Under the pieces are notes generated by a model that searched no databases, was not told the origin of the DNA, and was given only the letters and a program-made list of their open reading frames with translations. From contig NW_023601543.1 of the NCBI RefSeq assembly GCF_014898055.3, positions 60,897,782 through 60,961,781 of the forward strand: a stretch of 64,000 nucleotides of DNA. The letters run 5' to 3'. Each line of letters begins with the position of its first letter. The stretch's first letter is position 1. This document shows, piece after piece, positions 13,239-25,925 of this stretch. The translations under genes were made by a program, and so were the position numbers. Source of the stretch: Talpa occidentalis. Taxonomy: Eukaryota > Chordata > Mammalia > Eulipotyphla > Talpidae.

Positions 13239-14789
13239 ATATTTTTTAATTTAAATGTTCATGAAGCAGTACCATCCCAAATAACATGTTCTAAAATATA
13301 ACTGAAACAAAAGTCACTAGTTTTAGATCATCAGACTGCAAAGTAAAGCAATAATATAGTTTATTGCAGTTCAATGAAAGAGCTTATAAAGCAGGCCCAG
13401 CGGAGTGAGGTATAGAAGGAGCACTGTCCTGGAGGTCAATATTTTAAGAGTTTAAGGTCAAGTTATGTCATTAAGAATTTTTATGGCATTTGGTAATTCA
13501 CTTATCTATTTGAACCTCCATTTCAGTCCCTTTGAGCTCTTACAGACTGTAATATTGTGACACTTGAACATGAATAATATGTAATAAAACTCTCAAACCT
13601 TATCATCTGGATTTTATGTTCTTATTGACCCTCTTACCTAATCAATCGATTACACATTACTAGAAAGTGAGATCTTACTTATTTTGGTGCTGCAACAAAT
13701 AGAAAAGGCCTCTTTTTACTAAGTCTCATAGGCGCCACAGGGAAGGTATAAGAGGCCCAGATCCTGATTTAGTGTAGCATGAGATGATGCAAACCATTTC
13801 CAGGATGCAATATGGATGGGAAAAAAGTGTCGAAGAGGGCTCCAAAAGAGAAAGTTGTTGAGACAAAATTTTACAAAGCCAAGTAATTACTAAAAATGAT
13901 ACTGGAAGATACATTAAATATAACTTAATCCAAACTTTAATTTTACAAATGACAAAACCATGGTTCAAAGACATTAAGTTGTCCTAATTCATAATTCATA
14001 ATGGTACATGACAACATAATAAATAAAACATCCAAGGGAAAATGCAAACATTTTTCACAATAAAATTTAAAAAATTCTAAAGATTTCTAAAGATTAACTT
14101 GTCTCAAACCTTTTAACATTTAAAAATGTAACTAAACTACTTTTCATTCATCCTGAGAAGTTCTAATCAAACTTAAAACAAAAAGTAACTGTCATTATGA
14201 AATTCATCTCATACATGAACTAAATTCTTCAAACAGGTGCTGACTGTGTCCACACTTTCGATATCACAGGGCTGGACATTGTTGTAAACCTCTGTATGTG
14301 ATCTAAAACTACAATACAACCTCAATATTTCTGGATACACCTAATTCAAATGCTAGCAAGAGGTCTGCCTGGGAGCAATAAACTTTCCCTCCCCCTAAAA
14401 AAAAAAAAAAGATTTTTCAAATATAAAATATGTAAATACCTTACCTGCACGATGACTGTTATGAACCAATACTTGACAATAACAGGCTTCCACGTTCCTT
14501 TTATCTCAATTATAGGTCTCTGTGAGTCAGTTACACTATAGTTATATAATAGGTATATAACTTACATATTATATAGATCTATTGTTAAATATATTTTTCA
14601 CATGATCTAAGTATTGGTCAAATGCTACAACTACCCATTAAATGTCAGATATATCCAAAAGCTCACACAACCATGAAGATATCAAAAAAATGAGAACCTG
14701 AAAAAGCATAATTCATGTGTCCTTTGTTCAACATTAAAAAAGTTAATAAGATAAAACCATCCTATCTTATTTTTAAGAAACCAAATACA

Positions 14790-15065
14790 GGGGGCCTCCC
14801 TGGTGGCGCAAGGGGTTAAGCACCACACTGTGAAGCAATCCGCAGCCTCTGCAGCAGAAGTTCAATCCCCGGTCAGCCAGGGAGCAACCCACATGACGAG
14901 ACAGACCTCTCCTATATTGCCTGCTGCTCCTCTCAGCAGTGTATTTCAGTCAGTCTGCCTGTCTTGTTCCCTACTCTGTCTCTGGTGAATCCTCTCACCC
15001 CCCACATCTCTGGCCTGTACCCCAGCTCTTGTATGCATAAATAAATAAATCTTTAAAAAGAAAAA
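14790..15065 (+). repeat. SINE type B
   Basis: Duplication AAGAAACCAAATACA at about 14775-14789 and 15066-15080. Confidence 0.9.
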
Positions 15066-16224
15066 AAGAAACCAAATACAAAAGGGGCAAAGTAGTATCC
15101 TAAAAAGCAGAAAATTAATGCTTACCCTGCATTGAACCTCAGAGTATCAAAATAACTAAGGCACCAAAAACAAGAAGTATGTTTTTTAACATAAGCGTTT
15201 CTTAATCATTACAAAACCACACATAATGTGCTGCCGAGTTCAAGGCTTTAATGCCTACAATGATCCTAGCAGAAGTGATTCTTCAGGGTGATTATAACAA
15301 AAAGGGAAATTGTGGTATGTTGTGGACTCAAATGTTGGAATTCAGAACATTAGTCAATCTTGCAAAATGGCTCTTCCATTTCAGATGATGAGAAAGAATC
15401 GATCCTTGCTGAATTTATACAGCAGCAAGCTCTTGGCAGCTAGTATACTCAATTCTTTCAGTGGAGCTTAGCTCACTGAAGATAAAAGGGAGTTCTATTA
15501 CTTAGATGCTATTTGGAAATAATTTCTTTTTTTAAATGACTTGTAATTTAATTTTTTAAAAAATGGAAAAACCCTCTAATTACCCAGGACTGTCCAGCAT
15601 TGTGACTAAAGTGTTTTCACTGTGCACTCACTCACTGTTCACACTCACAGGCACAAAAGTCAAGAGAGGATGTGGTGCATGGGGGTCATCTCAACAGCTA
15701 CTGGGATCACATCTTTACAGGCATAATAGGCAACTATTTTCCTTCCCTGAAATGCTTGCCAGGGGCTTATATCAGACACTGCTAATGGCCATATCTGCAC
15801 TCTTCCAGTCTCTCCTGTTGGATATGTTTTTTTTTTCAGTCCCCTTATCCCTACCAAATAAAATTCTACCTTTTCTCTCAAGGTCCCAGTACTTTGTTCA
15901 ATTCATAACATTATTATTTCTTTCACCAGTTTAATGTCAATTATTTTCCCACCTGACTACTACTTGCAAGAGGATGGGGCATCTTATGCCCTGGGACACT
16001 ACCTACTCATCTCACATATGCTTTCCCCCTGATCTAGCCACTGTCTCGCATATGGTAGACGTTCCTAAAATGCTTTAATGAGTTTAGGCATTAGAACCAC
16101 CTCACTTATGAGTTGCTTTTCCCTAGATATGTTCAAAGCTACAGCCAATCACTAAGGAGATAATGCCAAGAGAATTAAAATCTTACATGATTGGATTAGA
16201 ATGCCTTTTTAAATTTGTAAATAC

Positions 16225-16570
16225 ATTCTTTTCTTTTTATTTTTTATTGAAGTAACATAATATTTTAATACTACAAAAGTTTGAGGTAGACAGCATTACA
16301 AATCATTATAAATCAACATGTGTATATACTACATTAAGTTCACCACTAAAAGTCCAATTCTACCCTTCCCCATAACAGCTGACCACTTTTACCTGATCTC
16401 CCCCCTCCACTTCCTTCCCTCCTCCCATTTTGGTAACCACTATTTGGCTACATAGTCTACAAGTTCAGTTCTGTTAGTTCATTCATTTGTTTGTTTTTTA
16501 AGAGAAAATCCAGCAGTTTGCAACAACATGGGTGTAACTGGAGGGTATTATGCTTAGTGAAATAATCGGA
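16225..16570. mobile_element. L1 3' end with internal inversion
   Basis: 16225-16500 is antisense L1 3' UTR (ttattgaagtaacataat..., tcattcatttgtttg). From about 16510 L1 sequence continues in sense orientation (gcaacaacatgggtgtaactgg, gtattatgcttagtgaaat). A switch of strand like this is the mark of twin-priming during insertion. Confidence 0.6.
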
Positions 16571-16813
16571 TAGTCTACTTTTTCAACCCCTTTTGGCCTG
16601 AGACTGATGCATGCATTGTCCTCTGGAGGTGGGCTTTATTTGTCTCCCTAAAGAAAGCCAATTCAGAAATTCTCAGTGAAAGGCAGATTTGAAATTCTTT
16701 TACTACTGGTTTTCTCTCATTTGTTATGTCTGTGTCAGCTCATGAATGAGAACTAGCATGTAAAGTTAGTGACTGAACCATTCTACTTAAAGTAACATCA
16801 AGAAACAGACAGA

Positions 16814-16890
16814 GGGCCTCCCTGGTAGCGCAGAGGTTGAGCGCCAGTTCCATCCCCGGCCACCAGAGAGGGTCCCACAAAAAAAAAAAA
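16814..16890 (+). repeat. short SINE (tRNA-like head only)
   Basis: Only the tRNA-like head up to gggtcccac, directly followed by an A-run. The piece between A box and B box is also partly lost. The short form recurs at 32095-32208. Confidence 0.75.
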
Positions 16891-19800
16891 AGAGAGACAG
16901 AAAATAAGTATGAATTGTTAGAGATCACAAGCTCTGTAAGAGGAGACAGGAGTCAAGAGGGGTCAGAGTGATCAAGAAAAGGATCTTTAATCAGGGATTG
17001 AAGAATGCATGGGACTAAAAAGTCACAGAGAAGCACTTCCATATTAAGAAAAACCAAAACAGGAAAGGAATGGCAGGACAATGTAAACCTGGTGTACCAC
17101 TGAAGACAAGAGTGGTGTGACTAAAAGTCAAGTCTATACTGGGGATAGTAGGAAATGCTACTTGTCCAACAAAATTGGGCCAGATGACTGGGGAGTCTCT
17201 GCAAATGTAGAAAAGAAATAGCCCAAAAGATGACTTACAAAGATCTGTTGACTGGGTATAGAAGATGAAAGAAAAGGATGAAAAGAATGGTGGTGCCAAG
17301 AACCGAGTCAAGGAACTTAGGAAGACAAGGAAAGTAGCTTTTGGACAAGTAGAATATGAAGTAAGAAGACATTCAAGTGAAATATGTGGAAGCACAGAAG
17401 CTACCAGAAAGGAGTTCAGAGAAGGAAAAGAATCCAAATTAGAGACTTAAGAGCCTTCTACAGATAAGGGAAAGTCTAACTCCTAGGATAAGGGAGGAAG
17501 AGTTTGCCTAAGAGCCTAAAACTGATGAACGTTTGAGCCTCCGGCCACTTCCAAGCTAGGAGTTCACAAGAATATGTGCAAAATGAAAGGGATAGAAAAG
17601 GAGCAATCAGTGTTGGCTGTAAAAGTTCAGAATCCAATAATTTCACAGGAAACATTAAAGGAGTTTCGAAAAGAAACAGGTGCTAGATGGTGGATGATGG
17701 ATAAGGGCCAGAATATATAAAAGGTATACTACTTACAAATATAGAGAAATGTTATTATTTATGTAGTCAAAGATCATTATTTAAAATGAAAGATATTTCT
17801 GTTAATAGGAATTGATTTTGAGGAATGCCATTAAGAATCTATACTCTTCTGGAAGCTATTTTGTTATATAATAAGATAATAATGCAGATGTTAAGTATTG
17901 GCCATTTACTATAAGTGTGGGGGTAACATACCAAAGTGTGTAAGTCCTGACTAAAGTTAAAAAAAAAATCCAAAAACATTTAAAACTGAAATAGTGACTG
18001 TTAAGTAACTTATGGGATACTACTAAGCAAACACAGAGATGATGTGTTTTTGAGTTCTCAGGAATGCTTGGGAAGCGATCCTTCTCACCTGCTCACAAAA
18101 CACCTAATCTGCACCCAGAGTTTAATCTTAAGTCAGACTTGCATCCATTTCTGTTTATGAGCCATCTGGGAAGGTGCCACAGTCAGAAAGGAACGTTTCT
18201 GGTCAGTTTTGATATTAAAATCACTCCAACCTGACTGATAAAGATGACATTAGAAGAAGTCCCACCATGCCTTTCCCACTGGCATTGATATACTACTTGG
18301 CTTCTGGAATAGGAAAGTGAACTACTGTGCAAGAAATGCTCTTTATTTCCCCCAAATGGAAATGAACAATAAATGGGGTACCCTCTTAAAAAAAAAGAAT
18401 GTAAAATTATGAGTAAGATTCAGTATAGACCTGGTTATTCATTGAGAATAAGAACCAGAAGGTACCTCTGGTTGTAAGGCCATAAAGCATAAAGTTAATC
18501 AGTTACCTGGTAAATCCACCTCTGGTTACAATCAAGTACTAGGAGCAAAATGTAGAAAGGGAGAAAGAACAAGTAATCAGGCATAGGAACAATAAAAGAT
18601 AAAACATCCCTTAAGGAAAACTGGACCACAGTATAAAGAAAGGAGTAAAATCCCAGAAAGGACACTGAATTGTAAAATATGGATGGTATACAGGAGAAGA
18701 GACAGAACTCCTAGTCAATTTATAGAACAACTCATCATCATATTTATTTTCCATTAATCTATAATGATATTACTTCTAGGAGGTTTGCCTAGGACTAGAT
18801 TTTGGAAACATCATCCTACTTCATTGCAGGCACTCCACACAAATGTTTGGTGAATGAATGAATAAGTGAATGAAGGGAAACAAGGAAAATACTTTCTTTT
18901 TCTTGCTCTCCACCAGGATCTGCTTTTCTCTAATGCTCCAAGATACATGCATGTTTTTGCTGGCACTGGCTGGAGACTGTCAAAACAACAGCTCATGACA
19001 GTCTCTTCTCTGGTGATTAAGACTGTTTATCCTCAACAGGCCAAGTCAAAAGCTATCTTCACCCAAAATTAATGTGCAAGTATGTACAGTTCAAAAGAAT
19101 TATATACAATTCAATATATACAATTCAAAAGAATTGTATATAACAATGGCTACTATGGGGCCATCCTACTTTCTTATTCCCACTTTCTTTCTCCCTCTCT
19201 CTAAATCAGATCCTGCAGATATATTTCAGAAATCATTAACACCCTCCTGGGCCAAAGACAGATAAGTGTAGAATTCTAAGTAGGTCTGAATTAGAAGTCC
19301 TAAATTTCAAACATTTCCTCAACTATGATAAATAAGTGCCAATTTGATATGGATTAGGATGAGGTTTCCTGAAAAACCTCAAGCACCACTCAATAGGTCA
19401 ACTAAACTTCCAGACCAGGACCAGGGGAACCCAGGCTGGCCAGGTCACAGGACAAGACTCATGTCGTGAAAGGGATTCCCTTTGGACAATAAATGCCCTA
19501 CGCCTTCCTGCAAATTCTAAAAAAATATGACAAGAGTATGTTAAAACTAAGAGCTCACCCTTCTGCCCACCTTTAAAAAACCTTTCCTAAAAGATTCCAT
19601 TCTGTCCTTCTCCCTCTTGAGTTAGGGAATCTTCTAAGGAAAAGTGATTAGAGAAGAGCAGGGCTGGAATAACATTACAATCACCTCAATGCTACAAAAA
19701 TTTGTATGCTGGTGTTCTGTTCAGGGCAAAGGACATGAAATCAGTGGGGCAAAGCAGTCACCTTAGAAATTAGAAGAGAGGGCCTTAAATGGAAGAAAAT

Positions 19801-20175
19801 CATTCAGCTACACTCCCCCTAGGCAATTTGACCTCTGGAGTTAATGAAACTCCCCAGACCTCAGTTTCTTTATTTTGTAAAATGAGGGCGAATATAGTAT
19901 CCACATCACAAGACAGCTGGGGACTGAGCAAATCCCTACAATCTGTGAAACATAACTGCACAACAAGAGCTAATTAAATGTTAGTATTTAATAGTAGTGG
20001 TAGTAAATTATTTAAAGAGACTCCCCACCACCAGCAATGCTGACCCAGCCCCCACTCACACCTTGTAGGACCCCAGGCCACGTCAGGTACTGTTAAACTC
20101 AAGAGAGACCCAGCAAATGCCTAGGCGTTCCCCAGGGCCAGGGCCCCTCAGGCTACCGCTAAAGTCCACACTGAC

Positions 20176-20248
20176 CTGAGATGCCGCCTCCTATCACGAC
20201 CACGTCGAACATGTGGCCCACGGTGCTCGCTTTCTCCGGACTCGCCAT
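20176..20248 (-). CDS. MAOA: MAOA exon 1, coding part with start codon
   Basis: The minus strand encodes MASPEKASTVGHMFDVVVIG and then GGISG, the N-terminus of monoamine oxidase A with the dinucleotide-binding GxGxxG signature. The ATG at 20248-20246 is chosen because it aligns with the known MAOA start and lies just upstream of the FAD motif. The donor follows ATC TCA G with GTCAGTG at 20175. Exon 1 is split from exon 2 by a 16.2-kb intron, a large first intron as in other mammals. Unusually, the reading frame is also open for 449 codons upstream of this ATG, through the promoter repeats (separate entry). There is no TATA box nearby; the surroundings are GC-rich with many GGGCGG-type boxes, as known for the Sp1-driven MAOA promoter. 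Confidence 0.95.
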
Positions 20249-21900
20249 GGTCTGGCTGAGATTCCCCCAAGGCGTGGGTATACGAGAGGGGCCGGCCAAG
20301 GGTGGGGCGGACCCTTCCACTGACTCTCGGGGGTAACCAAAGGGCGGAGCTGATTTTTCTTCCGAGAACCCGGCAGAGCTCCGCACTAAGGGCGGGGCGG
20401 ACCTTGGTACTGATACTGGGGGGGAGCCCTGGGGCGGAGCCGATCCTCCCACGGATGTTCCAGGAGAACTTGGCCCCGAGGACACTTGAGCTGACAATCG
20501 CGAGGTCGCGGGTGAAGAATCCCGGAGGGAGCTGGGCACTGAAGACAGGGAAGACCCTACTACAGACACTAGGGAGGATTCCGTGTGCGGAACGGATTCT
20601 AGTAGAGAATCCTGTCCCGGGGAGGTGGGCACTGAGGAAGGAGCGAATCCTTGTATAGACGCTCGGGAAGAGTCCGATAGTGGAAGAGATCTTTGTAAGG
20701 ACGACCTGGGGGAGTCGGGTACTGCTGGGAATGTCCCAGGTAAAGACACATGGGCGTAGTTACTGGGTAGAAGAGGTCCCTGTAGCGGACCCCAGGGGGA
20801 GCCGAACACTGAAGGCTCGGCGAACCTGTCTAGTGATACTTGGGGTGTGTTATTAGGAGTAATAGGTACTGGTGGAGATTGCGTGACTAAGCTGGACGTG
20901 GGTGGGACGGTCTCCTGTGCTGACGCTCGCGTGCTGCTAGGTTGCGAAGGTGCCGCCATTGATGTTCTATGGGAGCCTGGAATTGGGGGCGAGGCGGACC
21001 CTTGTACCGAGACCCGGGAGTTGCCGGGGTCCGGTTGGGGGGCTGGGGCGACGCCCTCGGTAGTGCTCGAGCGGGTGACGGGCATGGGCACGGGCTGGCC
21101 GTTCAGGCTGTGGGCACTAGTGCCCGAGGGGGCAATATTGGACTCCGCGTCAGTCCTCTGGTCAGGACTGTGGCTGAGGTGGGAGGGTGAGCTACAGATA
21201 ACGGAAAAAGAGGAATCAGGTGCAGATGGGTTGGACCTGGAGCTCGTAAACTGATGGGAGACGGTCTGCCACTCAGATTGGATGCTCCACGCGGACGGGT
21301 CCAAGTTGGCGAGGTCCGGGGTCTGGGCAGAGGTGACCTCGACTTCGAGCACGCCCTCCGCCCCGCGCCCGCTCTCGCCACTGGCGGAGGCCAGCGAGGC
21401 CGCCCGCGAGTGCGCGCTCATGGTTACGGAGCGCGTGCGCCCGGAGGGGGGAGCAAAGTTCTGCTTTTCTCCGCTCATCTCCAACCCGCGCTGCCCGAGG
21501 CCCTCCCCGGGAGCCCAGCCCACTCCGGGGCGTGCGGGGAGATGGGGCGCTGGTGCCGCCCGCCCCTTTTCTGCGGTCTCGTAGCGGGCGCGCACTGGAA
21601 GGCGTCACGCCCGGGATGGTCGACCTGCGCCACCGGGGGGGGACGCGGTGGCCGGTACAGTGAGAACGGGGCCACCCGCGCTTCTCAACCCAATGCTTTT
21701 GTTCTTACACTTTAATTAAAAGAATCCTGGCCCGTGTGGGCTTAGGGAAGCGGTGTTCGAAGGAAATGGACGTGGTCAGGCTCGCAACGCCGCCATCCCA
21801 CTTGGTCTGGCCCTTCCGTGACGCCACAAGGGGGGGGGGCCGGGTAAGGTCTGCGCAGCCGCACTCACGCCCTAGGGGGAGGGGCATGGGAATTGATTGT
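20249..21900 (-). promoter_or_regulatory. MAOA promoter and CpG island
   Basis: GC- and CpG-rich, TATA-less region directly upstream of the MAOA start codon. GC boxes of the GGGGCGG/GGGCGGGGCGG kind occur near 20303, 20343, 20392 and 20433, spaced about 45 bp apart. This matches established knowledge of the human MAOA core promoter, where Sp1 sites lie in two tandem 90-bp repeats. The island fades out near 21.9 kb, after which AT-rich intergenic DNA and an L1 fragment follow. The transcription start itself cannot be placed by eye. Confidence 0.8.
20270..21080 (-). repeat. degenerate 45-bp minisatellite in the MAOA promoter
   Basis: About 16-18 diverged tandem units of roughly 45 bp. The period is easiest to see in the minus-strand translation, where a 15-residue theme recurs, such as SPGTSVGGSAPPQGS, PPVSVPRSAPPLVRS and PRESVEGSAPPLAGP. 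Units nearest the gene carry GC boxes; distal units are more diverged. The position corresponds to the region that in humans holds the 2 x 90-bp repeats and, further upstream, the 30-bp uVNTR, so it is probably a regulatory length-variable array. Homology of individual units to the human uVNTR is inference. Confidence 0.75.
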
Positions 21901-22019
21901 CACCTTCAGTCTTGGCAGTTATTGGTTCTCTATGGGGTTTTTCAGGCTGAGGTGCTTAATCAAAATCGAGCAAGTAGGCAAGGAAATTAAGAAGTCAGGT
22001 TCTTAATTTTAAGTCAGAA

Positions 22020-22340
22020 GGAGAAATACAAATATGGGATGGTTTCACTTATATGTGGAATATAGAGACACTAAACAAAAGGTCATACAATACCAAACCA
22101 GTGACAAACCCTAGAAATCTGACTGAGGAATTGAGGCTGCAATATGGGGATGGGGAAGGGGGAAACATTGGAGAGAGACATAGTGGAGTATGGAGGAGGA
22201 CTGGGGGTACCTTGGTATTGGGTGCGGTGTGGTTAATTGCATTTGAAGAGGGAATCCTATACCTCTGAATCCCTACACCTCTGAATTACACACAGTGTTG
22301 TAAACCAATGTTACCACAATAAAATAAATAATTTTTAAAG
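22020..22340 (+). mobile_element. L1 3' UTR fragment
   Basis: It carries atggtttcacttatatgtgg, a diverged body and the A-rich end aataaaataaataattttt. It lies just outside the MAOA CpG island. Confidence 0.65.
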
Positions 22341-23230
22341 TCATCTGTCTCAGATTAAGTGGGACTCACAGTTTAAAAATGAAGGTCAAGGGATTGCCAC
22401 AGTGTAGAAACAAAACATGTTTCTCCACCCTACTGGTAAGAGAGAGATTTAATGTGTATAATTTCCTGTGTTGCCAGCCTCCTGCCTTGCTAGTTTTATC
22501 CCCTCATTACATTTCCACTTATCCCCCAAGAGCTGAATTTTTCATCACCAGACCCCTTCTCAAAAACAGATGTAATTCACATGAATTCAAGTAAGTGATA
22601 AGAATTCTAGGAAGTTAACTAGTATTTCTTATGAGCAATAAACATGTCTATTGCCTGCCAACCCCCCCCCATTGTAGTGATGTCTTGAAGAAACTGAAAT
22701 ATAGTCTTTTCTTGATCCAGTTTTAATAGCTTATATTCTTAGAAAAGGAGTAGAGACTAAGTTGTTGTTTTGAAGAGAGAAGTGGAGAAGAAATAATAGA
22801 TATAAAGGATCCTGCCTTTTCTAAAATGGTTCTGTCCACCTTTCTCCTCATGCCCATAGTGATGAGTGTTAGGGTGCTCTAACAATTCTGGAGGTTAACT
22901 TTGGGAGAAGGGGTGTAAAATGTCTCAGAAAGTGGAAACAAGGTGGGCAAAGACCCTATGGTATAAGGAAGTGTGGTTCATTGAAATAGCTGATAGCCTG
23001 TTAGTGGAGCTATAGGAAGGGGAGAAGTGCAGGAGACAAGGCTGCTGAGATCAGCTGGGGCAAAGATCCTTGATCTGTATTCTAAAATAGCATAAACCAC
23101 TACAAAATTTTAAGTAAGGGGAAATGTTACTACATTGCATTTTGAAATAATCCATTTGACTGCAATGTGAATAATAGGTTCAAGGAAACAAAAGTGGACA
23201 GACACAGGAAAATAAATATTTGCAATTCTT

Positions 23231-23546
23231 TTTTTTTAAAGACATTTCTTTTTTTTCCCCAATGTTTATTTATTTATTTTAAAGATTTATTTATTTATTT
23301 ATTTATACAAGCACTGGGTACAGTCAGAAGCTCGGGAGGGTGAGAGAATTCACCAGAGCCAGAGAGGGAAGCAGAACAGGCAGAAGGACCGAAGTACACT
23401 GCTGAGGGGAGCAGCGGGCATGGCTGGAGAGGTCTGCGCGCCATGTGGGACCTCTCTGGTGGCCGGGGATCGAACCGGCGCTGCAGAGGCTGTGGGCGGC
23501 TTCGCCGCCCAGTGCTCAACCGCTGTGCCACCAGGAGAGGCCCAAA
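23231..23546 (-). repeat. SINE type A
   Basis: Duplication ATTTGCAATTCTT at about 23218-23230 and 23547-23559. The T-rich side has two T-runs, so the tail may include a short extra segment. Confidence 0.85.
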
Positions 23547-24364
23547 ATTTGCAATTCTTAAAGAAAGATGTGGACCAAGGCGAATGGTAGCAGTGGAGCT
23601 GGAAAATGCAGACATATTAGAGACATTTACATGTGACATTGACAAGATTAAGTTATAGGTAGGATTTGTAAGATGATGAGTTTGTTTTTGGACATGTAGA
23701 GTTTCAAGTTCCTTTGGGACATTCAAATGAAGGTTATAGAGTAGACAAACAAAATCTCTGAGATTCAAAGCAGGAGTTTGATAGGAGATAAAAATGTGGG
23801 AGTCTTATTAAACAAACAATGGGTGGAATGGATGGGTGGAAATAATAGTATTTCTTCTCTTCATTTCACTTCTTTGTATTGTATATTTGATATAAAATTT
23901 CTTTTGTAATAAAAACAATGACAGTTAATTTAGAATTGATAAATAAAAGAATGGTTGTGACACATTCTTCACGCCTTATTTCCTCCCATGTGTGACCTTG
24001 GGCAAATTACTTCAATTTTCTGTGACTGTTTGCTCAAATGTAGAATTTCATAAGTTGTTGACTCTATCAGTTCAGCCCCAAACAGCAAACTCTAATTAGA
24101 TCATCGAAAGAGAGTATCGTAAAGGAACTATTTTAAAAGATGTGGCCAAGACAGACAGAAACCACAAAGAATCCTGCAGTACTCCCAGCACTGCTGCACC
24201 CCAGTGACAGCAAAAAGGCAACACTTTGAAGGCCTATGAAGAGAGACCAGTAATCAGCAACAGAGCTGCTTGAAAGGGGATGCCTGCCCCAAGTGTGGCC
24301 TTTCATTCATGAAAGCAGTCAGCCTCCCAAAAGAAAAGAAACCCAAAAAGAAGATACCAGTATC

Positions 24365-25124
24365 GGGCCTACCCTGTTGGCACAGGCAGTTGAGCGCAGT
24401 GCTGTGAAGCTGTCTGCAGCATCTGCAGCATCTGCAGCACGGGTTCGATCCCAGCCCGGCCAGCGAGAATCCCACATGGCACTACAGACCTCTCCTGTCT
24501 CGCCTACTGCTCCCCTTGTTAGGGGGAAAGGATGTCCTGAGCTAATCCCATAAGGCTTTGTGGACTCCACCCCCACTCCAGACTAAAGCCATCAGGACAT
24601 TGGGAAAGACAAATCCCATCACCACCAAAGGGAGGGTGGCTGGGACCTGAGGGTGGAGTTAAACAGCCAGGTTGGGTATAAAAACCAAACACGTGGGCCT
24701 TGGGCTGTCTCGCTGTCGCTCGCCTCCTGGCTACACAGCTCCTGGCTGGCAGCCAGCTCTCAGAGCGCCATTTTGGGATTCCTGATCAGCGGATAGGGTA
24801 GGAGTCATTTAAAACTTTGTCTCCCACTTTTCTCCCTGAGCTGTACATTTCCTCATTTCCCCTTCCCTTGTAAATAAACCTTTTATTAAACTTTCACGTG
24901 TGCCTGCAGTAGAGCATTGGTAAGTCCTTTTAAGCGCGCGGGTGAGGACCCACAGTCAGGCACCCTTTTTGTATCGGGGTTGCTCTACAACACCCTCAGC
25001 AGTGTATTTCATCAGTCTGCCTGTTCTGTTCCCTGCCCTGTCTCTGGTGAATCCTCTCACCCTCCCGCGCATCTGGCCTGCCCCCGCTTCTTGTATAAAT
25101 AAATAAATAAATCTAAAAAAAAAA
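24365..25124 (+). repeat. SINE split by the family C LTR
   Basis: Head and body at 24365-24516, 3' part at 24993-25124. The interrupting LTR has the duplication CCCT. Confidence 0.88.
24517..24992 (+). mobile_element. solo LTR, family C, inside a SINE
   Basis: A 476-bp LTR, TGTTAGGGGGAAAG... to ...GCTCTACAACA. The duplication CCCT (24513-24516, 24993-24996) interrupts a SINE. A TATAAAAA box lies near 24677 and a TAAATAAACC poly(A) signal near 24870, so the sense is plus. Related copies are at 29651 and 40598. Confidence 0.88.
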
Positions 25125-25401
25125 GGGCCTCCCGGTGGTGCAGCGGTTGAGCACTGGGTTGTGAAGCTGCCCGCAGCCTCTGCAGCATCGGTTCAATCCC
25201 CGGCTGCTCTCCGGCCACTGGAGGAGGGTCCCACATGGCGCGCAGACCTCTCTTGCTGCCCACTGCTCCCCTCAGCAGTGTCTTCAGTCCATCTGCCTGT
25301 TCTGTTCCCCACTCTGACTCTGGTGACTCCTCTCACCCCCCACACCTCTGGCCTGTACCCCAGCTCCTGTATGCATAAATAAATAAATCTTAAAAAAAAA
25401 A
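25125..25401 (+). repeat. SINE with type A head and type B tail
   Basis: Head with cagcggttgagcactggg and gctgctctccggccactgg; tail with cctctggcctgtacccc and atgcataaataaat. It sits in the tail of the preceding SINE. Confidence 0.85.
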
Positions 25402-25925
25402 CCCACACACCAAAAATTAATAAATAAATAGATCTTATTTAAGACTTCCTACTGCAAATAGTCACTTTTTAAACCCAGGATGCCAATTTTGTCTAGTTCT
25501 TCACTGTTTGGGGAGCAGAGTAGAGACAAATGGAGAGAAATCCTGCCTTAAGTCTGGCTCAGGATTCCTCTGCAAGAACCTACCTCACTCTCCAAAAGAA
25601 ATCCTAAATTAGGGTTTTGAGGCCCACACAATCTTATACTTAAATGCAGTTACATGCCCATGTTCTACTGCCAGAGAAGTCCCTGGAGCAGGGCTCGGTA
25701 GTGCCCACAGGAAAAATCTAGAAGGCTGTTGAACTGAAACTGGTTTTCAATTTTTCAAGGATTGTTAAAGGAAAAAAAGTGAATATGCAACAGAGACGAT
25801 ATATGCGTTATAGAGCCTAAAATATTTTACTGAATTTCTTTAAGAGAGGATGTTTGCCAATCCCTGCACAAACAGCTTGGTTGAAGAAAGGATATAGGCA
25901 CACTTTAAGAATATTGCAGATGTGT

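Larger units (their letters stand above)
3924..20175 (-). other. MAOA: MAOA intron 1
   Basis: A 16.2-kb first intron between the GTCAGTG donor of exon 1 and the CTTTAG acceptor of exon 2. It contains SINEs of both orientations, an L1 ORF2/3'-UTR fragment and short antisense L1 pieces (listed separately). The stretches 9344-10417, 10802-12964, 13253-14774, 15081-16224 and 16893-20100 are AT-rich intronic DNA in which I recognise no gene, RNA or repeat with confidence. Confidence 0.9.
20159..21595 (-). other. open frame through the promoter, in phase with MAOA exon 1
   Basis: An ATG at 21595 opens a 478-codon frame that crosses the 45-bp repeat array, enters the MAOA ATG in phase (1347 nt = 449 codons upstream) and ends in intron 1. 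The first part is Ala/Arg/Gly-rich. The middle is Ser/Pro-rich, low complexity and built of 15-residue repeats, with no recognisable domain. If a transcript began upstream of 21595 and used the exon 1 donor, it could encode MAOA with a disordered 449-residue N-terminal extension. More likely the frame is a by-product of a GC-rich repeat whose unit is a multiple of three. There is no direct evidence of translation. Confidence 0.3.

Noticed and set aside
17015..17437. 140-codon minus-strand frame in MAOA intron 1
   Set aside because: No domain, no splice context and no similarity I recognise; the length is within chance for an A-poor strand.
20270..21080. Tandem repeats as a CRISPR array
   Set aside because: Degenerate contiguous units without spacers in a mammalian CpG island.
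20302..21715. Plus-strand and other-frame ORFs across the MAOA CpG island
   Set aside because: Shadows of the GC-rich 45-bp repeat array; no start context or family motif.
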